From NCBI GenBank assembly GCA_013396915.1, contig VWZL01000728.1:1736001-1800000 (forward strand): a DNA stretch of 64,000 nucleotides. Reading direction: 5' to 3'. The notes below the pieces were generated by a model. It made no database searches. It was not told where the DNA came from and worked only from the letters and a program-made list of their open reading frames with translations. This document shows positions 27,401 to 40,281 of the stretch, one piece after another (positions within the stretch are counted from its first letter, which is position 1; each line of letters starts with the position of its first letter). This DNA comes from Stercorarius parasiticus (Eukaryota; Chordata; Aves; Charadriiformes; Stercorariidae). The position numbers and the translations under genes were made by a program.

Positions 27401-27988
27401 TGCCAAACTGTCTCCACTTCAACTGAGGATGGCAGAAGACACAGGCACTCAGCTCTCCTCTAACCAAACTAACCAAACTTCTCTGTGAAAGCAACATCCC
27501 GGCAAAACCAGCCACAGCTTCTCCCAGGTCATTTGGAAGATACCCATGTTTCAAATCTGCCCACTAAACCAGCCAGAAAGTCCTAATAGTGCCATCCAGG
27601 AAGGATTTATCCATAACACGTAAAATGCCCTTCCCCACTTCAGCATGGGGAAAGCAGCAGATGAGTTAAAAAGAGAAAGTTTTACAAGGTATATGCCACA
27701 CTCCAGACTATGCTCTGATAGAGCAATACCTCTGAGCAGAAATCCACTTATTTACAGATAGTTTCTAGTGCTATACTGTAGTTGTTATTCCCCACCTCCC
27801 ACTCGTATTATATTTACATGCTAAGTTTCAAACTCCCACTGATCCAGGTTGAGGTTGTGAGATGCTCTGGAGAGGAACAACGGCCGTTTCCCTGCGCCTG
27901 TCCCAAGTGAGGGGAACAGGTGGCGTCAGGCTGGCCTTTCGCTGGGGTTGGCTCAGCATCATTCCTGTGTTTGGAACCAGGTACTCAC

Positions 27989-28310
27989 CTAAAAGCTGCA
28001 CTCCGCGGGTGAGTCCGTAGACATCAATCAAAGCCCAGAGGGGTTCTGCCGTCCTCACCCCGCTGAAGAAGAGCATCGCGGCGGAGTCGTTCACTCGATA
28101 GAAAACCCGTCCCTTCTTGTCCACCCAGAAGGCTATGATGTTTCCCTCATTGGCAAACTCTTCTGGCAAAGCCTTGGCCCAAAAACCGCTTTGGGAAACC
28201 AAGTCGGGGCAAGCGTACTTCGGCAGAGTGTCAGGGTTAATCCTCGATGGATCCTTGGAAGTGAACCCAAGTCGAAGAGCCCCACTCCAGCAACACTGCT
28301 TTTTAGTAAT
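27989..28310 (-). CDS. NEURL1: NEURL1 exon 3: body of NHR1 domain
   Basis: Seen: 322 bases on the minus strand between an acceptor ending tttgcag and the donor gtgagt. The exon encodes 107 codons (residues 93-199) plus one base of the next codon, so the downstream exon must enter in phase 1. The product starts [20 protein letters not shown] and ends [12 protein letters not shown], with the motifs PKYACPDLV (about 122-130), [10 protein letters not shown] (134-143), [15 protein letters not shown] (153-167) and LWALIDVYG (183-191). Known: these are signature strands of the neuralized homology repeat, and the sequence is NEURL1 rather than NEURL1B, which differs at nearly every block I recall. 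Together with exon 2 this completes NHR1. The NHR2 and C-terminal C3HC4 RING needed for ligase activity are not in the window, so the CDS is partial here by window position, not by mutation. The coding sequence is intact. Confidence 0.98.
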
Positions 28311-31300
28311 CTGCAAAGACAACAGCAGCAATAACAGTGTTTGTCACTGGAACATCTACTTACACACTCCAGGCTTTATGCCATCAAGCACCAATGGCCA
28401 CTGTGCAGATGAGCCCACTAGATTTAGGAAACATTTTACCCACTAAACACTGCTGTAGCTTTTTCAGCTGCAAACAGCAATGCTGCACACTTAGGATACA
28501 AAGCATATATTTTAAAAAAATAAATAAATAATTACATCTATGCGGAGAGGTGAAATGTAATTACAGCTGCATGATGACTCACTTCTATTTCTAGGGTAAT
28601 TCCTTTTGGCCTAAGAATCACCCTCAGCAAAATGTGCCAAAAAATGGCCATAATAGCTTTTATCTCAGCACCTGCAGCAGCAGAGCTCTTCCCCTGTGGT
28701 GCTCAGATGATGGGGTCTCTCATGACCTGAAGGAAAAGCACTGGCTCCAGAATAACAGTCACCACTACAGGGTATTCTGGGTTTCCCAGACAAGTAAAAG
28801 ACAGTCTTACCCCTGTTTAGCTTGTTGGATTGGATGAAATCCCAGCCTTGCAGCAGAGAACTTGTGTGTGGGAAAGCACAATTTAAAGTATTTAACTATA
28901 TTAAATACACAATTAGGAGGCAATGATAGATGTTGTCTTATGATTGGGGAAAACCTATTTATTTCAGCTGTGAATGATGTTTTTCAAGATATGTTGTGCA
29001 CAACTACACCCCACCTGTCAGTATGTGGTTACTCAGTGTGTCTGGGGTCAGGAACATCTGCTATAGTTTTTGGGATGGTGCATGTGTCATATCCACCCTT
29101 CGGCACCTGAGAGGCAGCAGGACAAAGAATCACAGATGCCTGCAGAGTCATTGATGACTTCTCACATGAACTGAGCTCTGGACTGAAGGGGATCTGAGGG
29201 GAGCAGGCAGCAGGTCCTAAACACATGCAGCACATCCAAAACACCACCCAGTTACAAGGTCTCTTTCTTCCCATGGAAGCAGGGAGTCTTCCGGGGTTAG
29301 TAGGGTCCCTAGATGGAGATGATGCCCTTGGAGAATTTTTTCCTCTCATTTTGTTGTTTGAGTATGAACCTGCTGGGAATTGATCCTCTCAAAGGGATTC
29401 AGCCTGTCCGCACGCAGACTATGAAATTAAAGACCTAAGGACGCTGATGTGGGGCCAGGGCAGTTCCTGCATGCCAGTTGACAAATAATTGGTGTTTCTG
29501 TTCATGCACTGAACCTGCAGCAAACATGACCGCACTAGAGACAGCTCTTTTCCATCAAAGCCTTGGCAGCCTCAAGCAGTTTCACTCTTGTCTGCAGGAC
29601 CAGGGCAGAAACACGGATAGGTACCACAGATCATATGTCATACAAAACTTGCTCCCTTACTGTAATTTCTCCCTCTGTCAAAGTGGTAATGGCTCGGATA
29701 AGCGGCAATGACAAAGACTGAACTGTCCAGGACTGCAGGACTTTGTTCTCAAAAGCCTGGCAGCAGTTCCTTGTGTCCCAGCTAGGAAACTGACAGCACA
29801 GGATTTTCACCAAGGGATTCTCCAAGACATTTTCTTTAGACTTGTGAATTCTCTTCTAATCACATTTGTAAATATTGCATTTTTCTTTCACACGTTCCTC
29901 TCCAAGGCGAATCTGGAACTTGTGCCCTTGGGGGCACAACAATCTCACAACAAAGACATTGTTCAAAGCCTAGAGATTTCTGTTTTATAATTAAAGTATC
30001 AGAGAAAATAACTCAGAGCTTCAGAAAAAAGCTTATCAACAGACAGTTCCTCAGTTAAGCGAGTGCTGCTCTTTATCCCTACTCAGTCCAGCCAAGCACC
30101 TAAACTGTTTACATGACACACTTGAGCACTGACCTCAGTCCCAGGAATCATGGGAAGCTCCCACTTGTGGGATGGACACTGGGGTGGCACTAAAAAAAAC
30201 TGAAGCAGATTTGCTTTTTTATATGCCTGGCCGGGATGGGATCATGCATGTCCCCAGTGGAAGGGGGGTGGATGGGGCATGCATGTGCCAAAACAGGGAG
30301 TATACGCACACTCCAAGAGGAAGCCTGGATTATTTATTGCAGCAAATTTACTGCAAGCCCGAAAAGCTTTTGGGTCTGAGATAAATATGGCCTCATTGTT
30401 ATTTGCACAGTTTACTCTTTCACAGTCTCTTGCCAATACTTCACAGGCCACATGAAATAAATATTCATATGGTAATCGAGGTTGCACATGTTCCATGTAT
30501 TAATCAGCACCTATAAACAGTTCTCAATACAGTCTGACCACAGGCAAACTAATATCCAAATTAAAATCTAGTATAAAGCTTGCCAAGAATTAGACACAGC
30601 TGGACAAAGGGTACACAGTTTTGCTAAAAAAGGCAATGGTTAATGATGGACCAAATTCTCTCTTCAGCAGCCACCGCTAGCAGAAAAGCTTGGGAGGTCC
30701 AATGGGTACCAGAAGGGGAGGAAAAGACACAATCTACATCCAAACAGCTAAGCCATGGCTGCTTCCACAGATTCAGGCTGCTGCTCTTGTGCCACCTTTG
30801 ACAACCTCACCCCGCTCCCTAGCAGTGCCCTGAGTTACATAGAAGAACCTTTACTGGGACACATATCTTGGAGATAAAGAGAAAATTTTCCCAAACCCTA
30901 CACAGCTCTGGCTGCCTGATAGCATTCCCAAAGCTGTAAAGAAATCTCAGAATAAAACCCAAGATACAACACCTAAGAAATAGAATGGTATCTCCTGATG
31001 TCTTTATTCTAGTTTTTCACATGGAGTTTAGACTTTACAGGACCTGAATGACTGGGTTCATGGCTAGCCTTTAGCTGGGAAGGTTTAAGACACCATTTTC
31101 CACAGGCACACACAATAACAAGGCAATTGCAGGATGGACTTATCAGAAAAGCAAAGATGTTTTCACATTTCCATCTATCCCTAGAGTGCTGAAGCCTGTT
31201 GATTATTCCCATGAGACATTCCCATTGGACTCAGCAGGAGCTCTGCTCATAAATCCCTTGTGTAGAAATGAAAGATTTGCATGCATATTCTTCGCATATG

Positions 31301-32946
31301 TTATGCAAGCTAAAATCCTAAAATATACAGTGATAAACAAGTGTGAATTTCCTGAGATAGCTACATTGTTTCAGAATGAGGAAGGAATAACCCGGAACCT
31401 TTGCCTAAACCACTAAACCCACTCAAATCTTTGATGGCATTTTTAAAAATGAAGTGCTGCTTTCATCTCCTCCCAAATAATTTTTTGCAGTTTTTTGTCC
31501 AAACTGCTGGCCAACATGGAAAAAAATCCCATTAGGCAATGTGAAGGAGTCCTGATGGGTTTCTAGCCCAAATGGAAGCAGTAAGAGCTCCACAGGAAAC
31601 ACAACAAACCTGTAGGAGGGATTTTCTACACCTATGGGCCTGAGCCTGAAAGCACTGAAATCTCTCTTTATGTTCAGAAGGAGACATATTCCTCATTTCT
31701 TCCTCCTTTGCTGTCTGTGAGGGAAGAGGCAGGGAAGGCTGATACACTGCTGTAGGTCCCAGCACTCTGGGACTTCTAGCAATGGGCAACAGAATGATCA
31801 TTCAGACTCAGTAGTTATATGCAGATAAACCTCCTGGAAAAATCCTTGTGCATAAATGAAGGATTTGCAGGTGGATCTTTCATGTTTGCCATGAACTAAA
31901 GTCTGACAAAGATGATGACCTACTTTGTGCCAATGAAATGCACAGAATCAGCTAAGAACAGAAAAATGCAGTCCCACAAACTAGAGGGCCTAAAGATTGG
32001 AAAATAGCCGTGGATGAAGTGCATGAGGCCCCTAGCTCCATCAGGGTGCTGAGAGCTTAAAAAGTGCTTCAATTCCTAAGGGGACGGATGAATTTCTTCA
32101 TCGGGAAGCAGCTCCCAGTGCACATGGAGGCATGCTGCCTTAGAGGAGCTGAACCTCCCACGCCAGCTGCAGCACAAGGGGTACCAACTCTATCTTCTTG
32201 GCTACCACAGATGTAAAGAAAGTGAAATCAGCCTCTGCTGGTGAGAAAAATGTGATGCCTGCAATGTTGTCTCCTCTGACATTAAGCTATCAGGCGACTG
32301 ATTCAACAAAGCAGTCAGCAGACCGCCAGAAAGATCCTTTTCTTAGATGGCAACTCTGACCGCACTGACTGCTCCTTTTGTCCTTTCAGCAAAACCCTTT
32401 TATCTTCCCTGCCAAGCACACAAGCAAACACCTTCTCTTCCAGGTCTTTTTTGCTTGCTTTTTCACCTCTTCCCTGTCAGCTGTGGAGAGGCTGACTCCA
32501 CCTCCATGAGACCAGCCCTCATTGCTGCCTTGTTTATAGGAAGAAAAGGGCTTGGTGTGGAACTGAACATGTTAACTAACTCGTCACCCTCCTTCAGTCT
32601 GCATGAAAAGCCTAGAGGACACCTTGACTAGAGAGATATTGAGGCTGCTGCCTTTCAGGCTGACCAAATATGACCCTTTTTTCTTGCTGTTTTTCAAGCA
32701 ACTTCAACTTAATCTGTTGTTCCTTTTGAAAAGTGGATTTGCCTTTTCTTCCTAGTTTCTAGAGTGGCCTGTACTGATGGCTCCAAGAACTACAATGACC
32801 AAAGCAGAAGTATCAACAAAGATTGCAGATCTTTAGGGCCAAGATCGAACTACTGTGCCTTTCAAGGAAGGGCTAAAGACCTGCAATGCCCCAACATTCA
32901 TTCACAGCAACTCCCATGGCAATAAAGGAAGGTATCATTTACTCAC
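28311..32946 (-). other. NEURL1: NEURL1 intron 2
   Basis: The intron is bounded by the exon 2 donor gtgagt and the exon 3 acceptor tttgcag, 4,636 bases, phase 0. No coding exon, RNA gene or recognisable transposable element was seen in it. Open frames here are short and without recognisable domains. A 9-bp inverted repeat carrying TAATTA in both arms lies about 220 bases upstream of exon 3. Confidence 0.9.
28529..28563. repeat. Inverted repeat, 9-bp arms with paired TAATTA cores
   Basis: The arms taattacat (28529-28537) and atgtaatta (28555-28563) are perfect reverse complements separated by 17 bases. Each arm contains TAATTA, the paired-type or homeodomain core. It lies in intron 2, upstream of exon 3. 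It could be a regulatory site or chance. Confidence 0.5.
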
Positions 32947-33188
32947 CTTAAGCCTGACTTGTTCATAAATAATGATGGGCCTGTTGCTGAAGGTAATGGC
33001 ATTGCAGAAGCTAGCCTGGCGCTTCACTGCCTTCTGCGTCATGTCCATGATGATTTGGGATCCCTTCGTGTGGGGATGGAAAAGCAGAGGGCTGATGGAC
33101 AGAGCTCCACACTGTGGGATGGGGAGACAGTGCTTCTGCTTGTGGTGGCATCGGTGGGAGGAAGTTGAAAATGACCCACCTATGGAAT
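32947..33188 (-). CDS. NEURL1: NEURL1 exon 2: N-terminal linker and start of NHR1 domain
   Basis: Seen: 242 bases on the minus strand, bounded by a pyrimidine-rich acceptor ending tttcag and the donor gtgagt. Two bases complete the split Asp codon, then 80 codons follow (residues 13-92 of this isoform), ending in phase 0. The product runs from [20 protein letters not shown] through [13 protein letters not shown] to a final IYEQVRLK. These blocks are diagnostic of vertebrate NEURL1: the His/Cys/Lys-rich stretch, then the first strands of the neuralized homology repeat (about residue 48 onward) with the conserved [16 protein letters not shown] segment. Known: NHR1 recognises substrates such as Notch ligands (Jagged1) and, for NEURL1, CPEB3. 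The start was placed at 33188 because it restores the conserved DSIGG; a second AG nine bases downstream would give a three-residue shorter form. No stop or frameshift is present. Confidence 0.97.
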
Positions 33189-33256
33189 CTGAAAGCAGAA
33201 CAGAGAAAAAAGGGTTTCAAATCTGCTGTGACTAGTAAGTAAAAAACTTTCAATGC

Positions 33257-33273
33257 AAAAAAAAAAAAAAAAG
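33257..33273. repeat. A17 run (T17 on the NEURL1 sense strand)
   Basis: Seventeen A on the plus strand, 69 bases upstream of exon 2 on the NEURL1 sense strand, where it reads as a poly-T tract. It is too far from the acceptor to be its polypyrimidine tract, which is the separate cttttttctctgttctgctt. Confidence 0.95.
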
Positions 33274-35753
33274 TAGAGGTACTTCAGGGGGGAATTATAG
33301 ATCAAAATAAAAGTTACTCAAATCTCAACTCTGTAAATCACTAAGGGTTTCTAGAGCATCTTGAACAACAAAAGGCCACAAGGATACAGAAGGCTCCTGT
33401 CTGGACAGTCTGATAGTACAGAGCACAACATGGAGAATGCAGCTCAGCACTGTAATTGCAGGCCATTTTGAGGGCACATATCAGAAGAGAAGGCAAGAAT
33501 CGGTTCCAGAACTGGAGCAAAGCATATGTGAAGTTGCTGTATCAAAGCCATCACATTTAGGGAAAACCTTCCACTTCCAGAGGACTCCCACACAACTTGA
33601 CCATTTCTCTCACTCCTCCTTTGCAACAGCAGCTCCATCGACCTTTGCCTGCATGTGTCCTATCCACCCTTGCTAAGTGCCAGCTCAGACACATATATTG
33701 CTAATTTATGCTCAGCAATAACCCACCTGGATTCCTCCACCAACCACCGTCCATTCTCCTCTCTTCTCCACTCATGGGAACCTCTGCTGAGATCCCACTT
33801 GTCATGAAGGCATTGATCAGCACGCCATGATTACAGTGAGGAAAGCAAAGAGGGAGAAAGGCTATGAAGCAGGGAGGAGATTACGTCTTTCTCTAACCAA
33901 GGCGCTACACAAAGAGTCAATGCACGATCAACACAGTCACGACAGCAGCTTTGTTCATGAATGAATGGATGCGTGAGTTTCTTTTCAGCAGGGAGCCTGC
34001 AGCAGTTCAAGCACAAAACAATCATTATACTGAACACAAGTCATCTGCTTCCTTTTCCTTGTGTGCACATACACACTACATTATGCACATATGTTTGGGA
34101 GGACATACTCGTAGATTTGGAAACAGAGTATCAACAGAATAAAGGATTATTCCGTGATAGACTCAGGAATGCAACAAAAGCAAATATGACCTTAACAATG
34201 TGCCAGTTTGTGCTGTAAAGATGCATGACTAAACAGTATGATTAAAAACTCTATTCCTCAAACACGCAAACTATAGAAACTAATTATATACATTCTTCAC
34301 GCAAATTAATTGCTGACAGCTATGTCTTTATATAGCTGCTATAAAATAATGGTTACATCTCTAATGTAACTCTTGGCTTTGCAATAAAAAGCTTGAACCC
34401 TATTCCTTCCAGCCTTTGGGGTAGTTTTAGCTTGTAGCTACATGAAGCTGTAATGGCACATTGTAAGGGTGAGCTTGAATAACTACCAACAGAGCTTAAA
34501 ATCCTGGTTTCTGATGAGAACATTTTAATTCAACTTCAGCATCAGTCACTCTGGCCTTCTCTCAGCTTCCTGCTGCTGTATTTTCTTCTTGCATTTTCAA
34601 CAACAGTGCTATCCCTTCAGAACAGAGCAGGGAGGCCAGCCAAACAGGACTTTAAAAACTTACATTATGCTTTAAGGGAGAGATGAACCAACTGGGAGTT
34701 ATTTGATGCTAAAAATCATGTGGAATACAACTCATCTTCCTTCTCCTGTTCCTCATAGATGGAGAAGGAGAAATAAGGTGCAGAGCACCAAGAAAAAGCA
34801 GAGGTTCACCTGAGCAGGCAGGTTGGAGAGGGAAACTTTCAGGAGGACCAGACTGCATGGAAGGGGCAGCTTGACACAGGGAAAGTCGGGATGCAGCGGC
34901 TCACATGAACCTGTCCTTTTCGCTCTGGGCACGCTACTGACCCGAGGCTGTGCACCCTTCCTCTCCCCACGGCCCAGACTGGGTGGTTAGAAGACAACAC
35001 AAGCTGCAGCAGCCCCATGGAGAGAACCTTCTGAGGCTACCTCCTAAGACCTGTTTAATTAGAGGCTGTCTTATGCTCCAAAGAACAGGAGGGTTGCATC
35101 CCTTCCAGTATCACTAGCTTTTTCCAAACCAGATACGTTCTCTATTACCACCCCTCTGGAATCCTGTTGAGCCCTCAGCTTTAGTGATACCTTGCTGATG
35201 AGTTCCTCAGGCTTAAAGATATTTTGCAAGGAAGTACTTCATTTATCACTGCAAACCTGATGCTATTCACCATCACAAATGGTTATGAGCCAGAGCCAGC
35301 AGAAGTGGCTGCCCTAACCTTGCTCCGCTTCACCTCCCCAGGTGGGCCATGCTGGTCTGCAGGGACAAGACCATTTGTAGATGGTCAAAGTAAATCATCC
35401 TAGCCTCTCTTTTGGCAGAAATTTTTCAGGACGCTGGGTCTTCCCATTGTTCATCTCTCTGTTTCCGCTATATGCCTTTTTTACAGGTAGACTGACTAAA
35501 AGTAAGCATCTAGTATAAAAACTTTCATTCCTAACTTTTACAGCTGCTCTAGAATATATATGAAGTCACAGTCATTTCTGAAACAAGACACATATTGAGG
35601 GATACAATCAATCATTAGAGATAATATAAAGTCAAAAGACCCATAGAAAAATATGAAAAACACTTTTTCTGGTCATTCTCGTTTTTTTCAACACCTCTTT
35701 GATAGTTTCTAGGGGTGCATATGTGTGAAAAAGAAGCTGCTACCAGTGAATAT

Positions 35754-35876
35754 GAGGCTTTGAGCAGCCTGATCTAGTGGGAGGTTTCCCTGCCCATGGC
35801 AGGGCAGTTGGAACTAGATGATCTTTAAGGTCCCTTCCAACCCAAACCATTCTATGATTCTATTCTACGATTCTAT
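35754..35876 (+). mobile_element. CR1-type LINE, 5'-truncated 3' end
   Basis: The sequence from aggctttgagcagcctgatc through cccatggcagggcagttgga and ggtcccttccaaccc to the tail attctatgattctat matches the conserved 3'UTR and octamer-repeat tail of the CR1 retrotransposon of birds and other sauropsids. The tail points rightward, so the element is on the plus strand, antisense to NEURL1, in intron 1. Only about 120 bases remain and no reverse transcriptase region is present. Its divergence, including one changed tail repeat (attctacg), suggests an old copy. No target-site duplication was discerned, as is usual for CR1. Confidence 0.93.
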
Positions 35877-38800
35877 ATACATTCAATTTACGCCATCTTT
35901 GCATCCAGATCTGAAGTTTGTAGCTCAAACATTTTCCTAGCAGTGACTCACCAAAACAAACCTGTGCAGCACAAAGGCACACACATTTTAGTTTGATTTA
36001 ATATCTCAGTGCTCTAATTTTACTGGATAACTTGGCTGTGATTACAATAATTGACACACCTCTCCATAGGACATCGCGCCCTCTTATAATGCAGTAATGG
36101 AGTCCCCAAAACTGCCCAGCGCTTTCAAAACAGGCTCTGATAACAGCACCACATATGTCCAGAGCATCTGCTGGAGCAGTGTTGCAGAGCTGTAAGGTCC
36201 CACCTGACCCCACAGGAAGGATGATAGAAGAATGCTTATTTGCTGCTGACAGTTCGGAAATGCTACGTGAGAATAGGTCAAACTCATGCCAGACCAATGC
36301 CTGCAGAACAAGTGCACCCCATGCACGCAGCTGAAATGCAGGGCAACCACAATCTCCAGGAACGGAGGAAACCACCCCAGGATCAGCTTCCACAGGTGGA
36401 TAATGCAAATGGGGAGGAGACCTCCTTGCTCCCAAATGCTCTTACACAGCAATGACTCCTGCATGATGAACATGCCCTGGTAAGGATCAGAAAAGGTCTT
36501 AATTTTAAAAAAGTGTATCTATATAGTAGTGGGGGTTTGCCCCTTGCAAACGCTTGGAGAAGTTATAAAGCAATGGGCCAAATACAAAGGCCTTTGCTCA
36601 CTTCTTCAGGGCAGGACGCCCGCTCCAAAAGGAGGAGACACCAGGCAACTTCAGATGGCAACACAAGCACCTAAGTCTGGACTTAGACAAGGAAAGGGAC
36701 ACTTCAGAAACACAACCTAGTGAGATACATCACTGTCCTTACTTGGCCAGCTAAAAATAAATTAAATCATCTGCTTAAAGTTTTTGTTCACACTGGGCTT
36801 GACCTGGACTCCAGCCTCCTCCCATTGTGTTGTTTAAACTACTACACATTATGACATCCTCAGCCTTTGCTACCAGCAATGCTGGTACAACACAGCTGGG
36901 GCCCTTGCAGTAGGTTTCAATATTTTTTTTCTTCATGTAAAAGAATTGAGTGAAACTCACAAACCTAGAGTTTCAGCTGGCAAAATAAGCAGAAGTCCTC
37001 CTGATTTCACAGCAACCATGCAAGGCTCCACTAACCGAGAGTCTGTCCCAGACTCCTCTCCCACAACCTGATTTATCAGTCACCTAACAAAGGCAAAGTG
37101 AAGTAATTGCTTGAAATAATAATTGCAAACTAGGAAGTATTTGAAAGAAGGCTGAAATCTGAGAGCGTGTTCAAGGGCACTGCAGGTTTCCCACTCCACA
37201 ACATAACACAACTTTCCCCTGACAAGCAGGACTTGTAAAAACAAGCCAGGACTACACAAACGGGTATCTCGTGACAAAAGTCACAAGAGCAAAATCATGC
37301 CTGTCTGAAAACAGCCTCTGTGCCAAGGGGCTACAAAACTAGAGAAGCACCAGGGACTCCTGTATAGCTTTCCAGGTTTCAGGTTGGGGGTCACAAAGAA
37401 CAGCATCTGCTCACTCTTATGGTTTTAAAGATTGGATAGACTTCCATTTTCAATTCATGCTCAAAACCAGATGCTGTTTGAACCATTTCATTCAGTGCTG
37501 AGTTTGAACCCTGAACACAGCCTGCCCCTAGTACCATGAACCCCACCAAGAGAGCAGCAAAACTGGTAATGTGCCGCTTGCTCCCCTGAGCCACAAGCAC
37601 ATGGGTTGGATCTTCTGAAACCTTTAGTAAGCCAAGGTGAAGGAGATGTTAACGTGAGCCACAATGTGAAGCAGTCTGAACTGCTTTGCCTTCAGGTGTC
37701 CCACTCTAAGTGCATCCTTTTCAGAGCCCTATTTGAGAAAGCAGAATATCGCCCCCAGATGTCCCTGGTCGCCTGGATCTCAAGGCCTGAGCAGCATCCA
37801 CATGCTATATAATAGGCAGCACTGGATGTTCTCAGCTTAGCAAAATGCATCCCAAAGCCTGTTAGGGGTTTTCACCAGAAGCGTTCATGCTCTGCAAACA
37901 TTAGGCATAATCTTAAAGGCTTGGGCTTTCTTAAATGCTGCAAGAAATGACTGGATTTACTTTTTTTTAAATACATTTTTTCCAGTTGAAAAAATCTCGA
38001 TAGGCACCTATCAGAATACTGTCAAAACTCATTTCAGACTGAAAACTAACTTAAGGTATTTAAGATAAACTTCTTAGTGCATGTGAAATAAGTGGCATTC
38101 AGAATTGAAAGAAAGAGAAAAGACTTCAAAACAGAGCCCAGGGACTGGCACGCAGTAGCAAGTTGGAACAACAAATCCCTGTCCACCTGGAGAGGAGAGG
38201 TCTGGGGTTGGTGATGGAGGTACCTGTCCTGCAGGTTAGTGACAGTGAAAAGAGCGGACTGGGCAAAACACCACACTATGAAAGGAGAAAAGGGTTTCAA
38301 AATTATGACACTATCGAAAGAGGCTAACAGAGTGCTTTACCTGGCAGGTGGCCTTACTGTATATGTATTTAAAAGGAAGGATTCTGAGAAGGAAGAAAAG
38401 GAAACCAAGTGCGGGGAACACAAGGGAAGCCCTGCCCCAGGGACGCACGCATGGTGCAGTAGAAAAGCCCTAACCCTGAAAGAACACCTGCACAGCCTTT
38501 AGAAAGCTGGATGGTTATTAGCAGCACAGGGGAAAAAAAAACAACTATGAGGTAAATTCTCATAAGCCTTACTGCTTTTTGAGGTGTTCCCATACTTTGG
38601 GGAATTACGACAATGAAATCCAGTGTAACTAGTTGTTACGCTGATCCTTCACATTTGCTAACAAAGTTCAAAAGGAGAAAACCACAACAAATTCGTTGTG
38701 GTAGGCTTTGCAAATGGATTCTTAAAAGCACACTTCAAGATACAGTTTACTAAAAATAAATATTAGCTTAACACCAGTGGTAACTGAAAAGGGGTTGTAA

Positions 38801-39458
38801 ACCTTGTTTTCTCACATGCAGCCTAACCCAGGGCATGTGCACAGAAGAGAGAGAACTGTATAATTAATGCAGATTAAAAACAAGGGTTTTTTCACTGCCT
38901 TTAAAAACATGTTTGCTGTTCTTGGAGGAATAAGTAATCATGTATCTCCAGTTTATATCCAACTCTCCCTGTGCCTGTTACAATGATAACGACCCTATCA
39001 GATTGCTGTCACCACGGTGAACTACTCATCTTGACATTACCAGATGACCAGGAAACAAAGCTTTGCTCTTCCACAAAGACAGACTATAGCTTTGCAGGTG
39101 TTGGGGCATTCAATGGCAGAAATGAAAAGGGTTAACTCTGAAGCATTAAATCTGGAACACCTGAAATTATGGAGCATCTTGGGTTAAACTTTGGTGAATT
39201 AGGGACACAAGGTGGATCTGAGCCAGCAGGTCAGATCTAGCACTCCCATCCAAGACTCCAAAACAAGTCAAAGCCAAAACGTAACTTATTTTCATCTGTG
39301 CTATTTTAGCAGTGATGAGATGTATCAAGAGAGTAGGTTTGCACATAGTGTAAGATTTTCCATTTAAATTGCAAACTACGAGACAAGAGGCAGGTGCAGA
39401 CAGACCACATGCACATGAAAGGAGATAATACCAGTCAGGGTGGGACTTGGGGTTGTGC

Positions 39459-39475
39459 TTTTTTTTTTTTTTTTT
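39459..39475. repeat. T17 homopolymer
   Basis: Seventeen T on the plus strand in intron 1, flanked by cttct. No attached element was recognised. Confidence 0.95.
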
Positions 39476-40265
39476 CTTCTATATGACCAAAAAGCAAAGC
39501 TGTTTTTAAAGTAACAGATCTGAAAGACAACAAGGGTGGTTTTACAGACATCTACAAGAAGGCCCCCCAGTATAATAAGTGGGCAACAGGAGCCAGAGCT
39601 GATTGCAGGATGATCCATAATGGATCCATCTTTCAAACCTGACTGATGGGTGGTAGGGAGTAGTTAGTTTGTGAGGAGCATTCAAAGCAAAGAAGCTGAT
39701 TTTTAATTTCATATGGAAAATTAAAACTAGTGAAAGAGATGTAAAAAGTGACAGTAAGGACAGAGGGCAGGAAAACGGGTACAACAGGAGAAATCTGGAA
39801 TAAAATACAAGTGTGGCAAGTCAATGGCAGAAGAGAGAAGACTGAGGCTTGCACAAAGGAAAGGAAAGGGGAAAGGCTGTGTCCTGAAGATGAGATAGAT
39901 GCAGGTAGAATCTGCAAGACTCAGGAGACTGATGTCTTTGACTGAGCAGATTTAGGAGGACGGGCTGAAACAGGGACTGTCATTTCCTCTGCCTCTGCTC
40001 TGCTGGGATGTGCATTTGCCCTCCATCATGTGCAGTGCAGTAGCTGAGGAGCAGAGATGTGTCTACAGTCACTCCTCATGCAGAGACAACGACCTCTGCA
40101 GGAGTGACAGGCGATTACCTGGGTGTGGGGCCTTTTTAGCAATGTCAGCTGAACCCATTGAGTCTCTAGTTACAACTCGGATGTGAGGCTTTACGAAGGC
40201 TTGCTTGAAGGCCGAGGCTATGAATATTAGTAAGAGTCAGGAGGGTGGCAAATTTTATAAAGGTT

Positions 40266-40281
40266 AAAAAAAAAAAAAAAA
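40266..40281. repeat. A16 homopolymer
   Basis: Sixteen A on the plus strand in intron 1, bordered on both sides by aggt-like sequence. No retroposed gene or SINE body could be recognised upstream of it. Confidence 0.95.

Larger units (their letters stand above)
1..27988 (-). other. NEURL1: NEURL1 intron 3, partial (at least 28 kb)
   Basis: The exon 3 donor gtgagt at 27988 opens this intron, and the matching downstream exon was not found before position 1. I looked on the minus strand for the rest of the linker, NHR2 and the RING finger (the GHMCLC type of Cys/His pattern) and saw none. No other gene was recognised on either strand. The longest frames (246 codons at 10423-11163 minus, 182 codons at 12052-12600 minus, 158 codons at 24679-25155 plus) have no recognisable domains. 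Minor elements are noted separately. It is possible that a distant or non-conserved small exon was missed. Confidence 0.75.

Noticed and set aside
27828..27988. Continuation of the exon 3 reading frame after VQLL
   Set aside because: It is read-through past the gtgagt donor and does not match NEURL1, whose next residues come from a separate exon.
40266..40281. Possible poly-A tail of a processed pseudogene or SINE
   Set aside because: The upstream sequence shows no gene similarity, polyadenylation signal in place, or target-site duplication I could identify.
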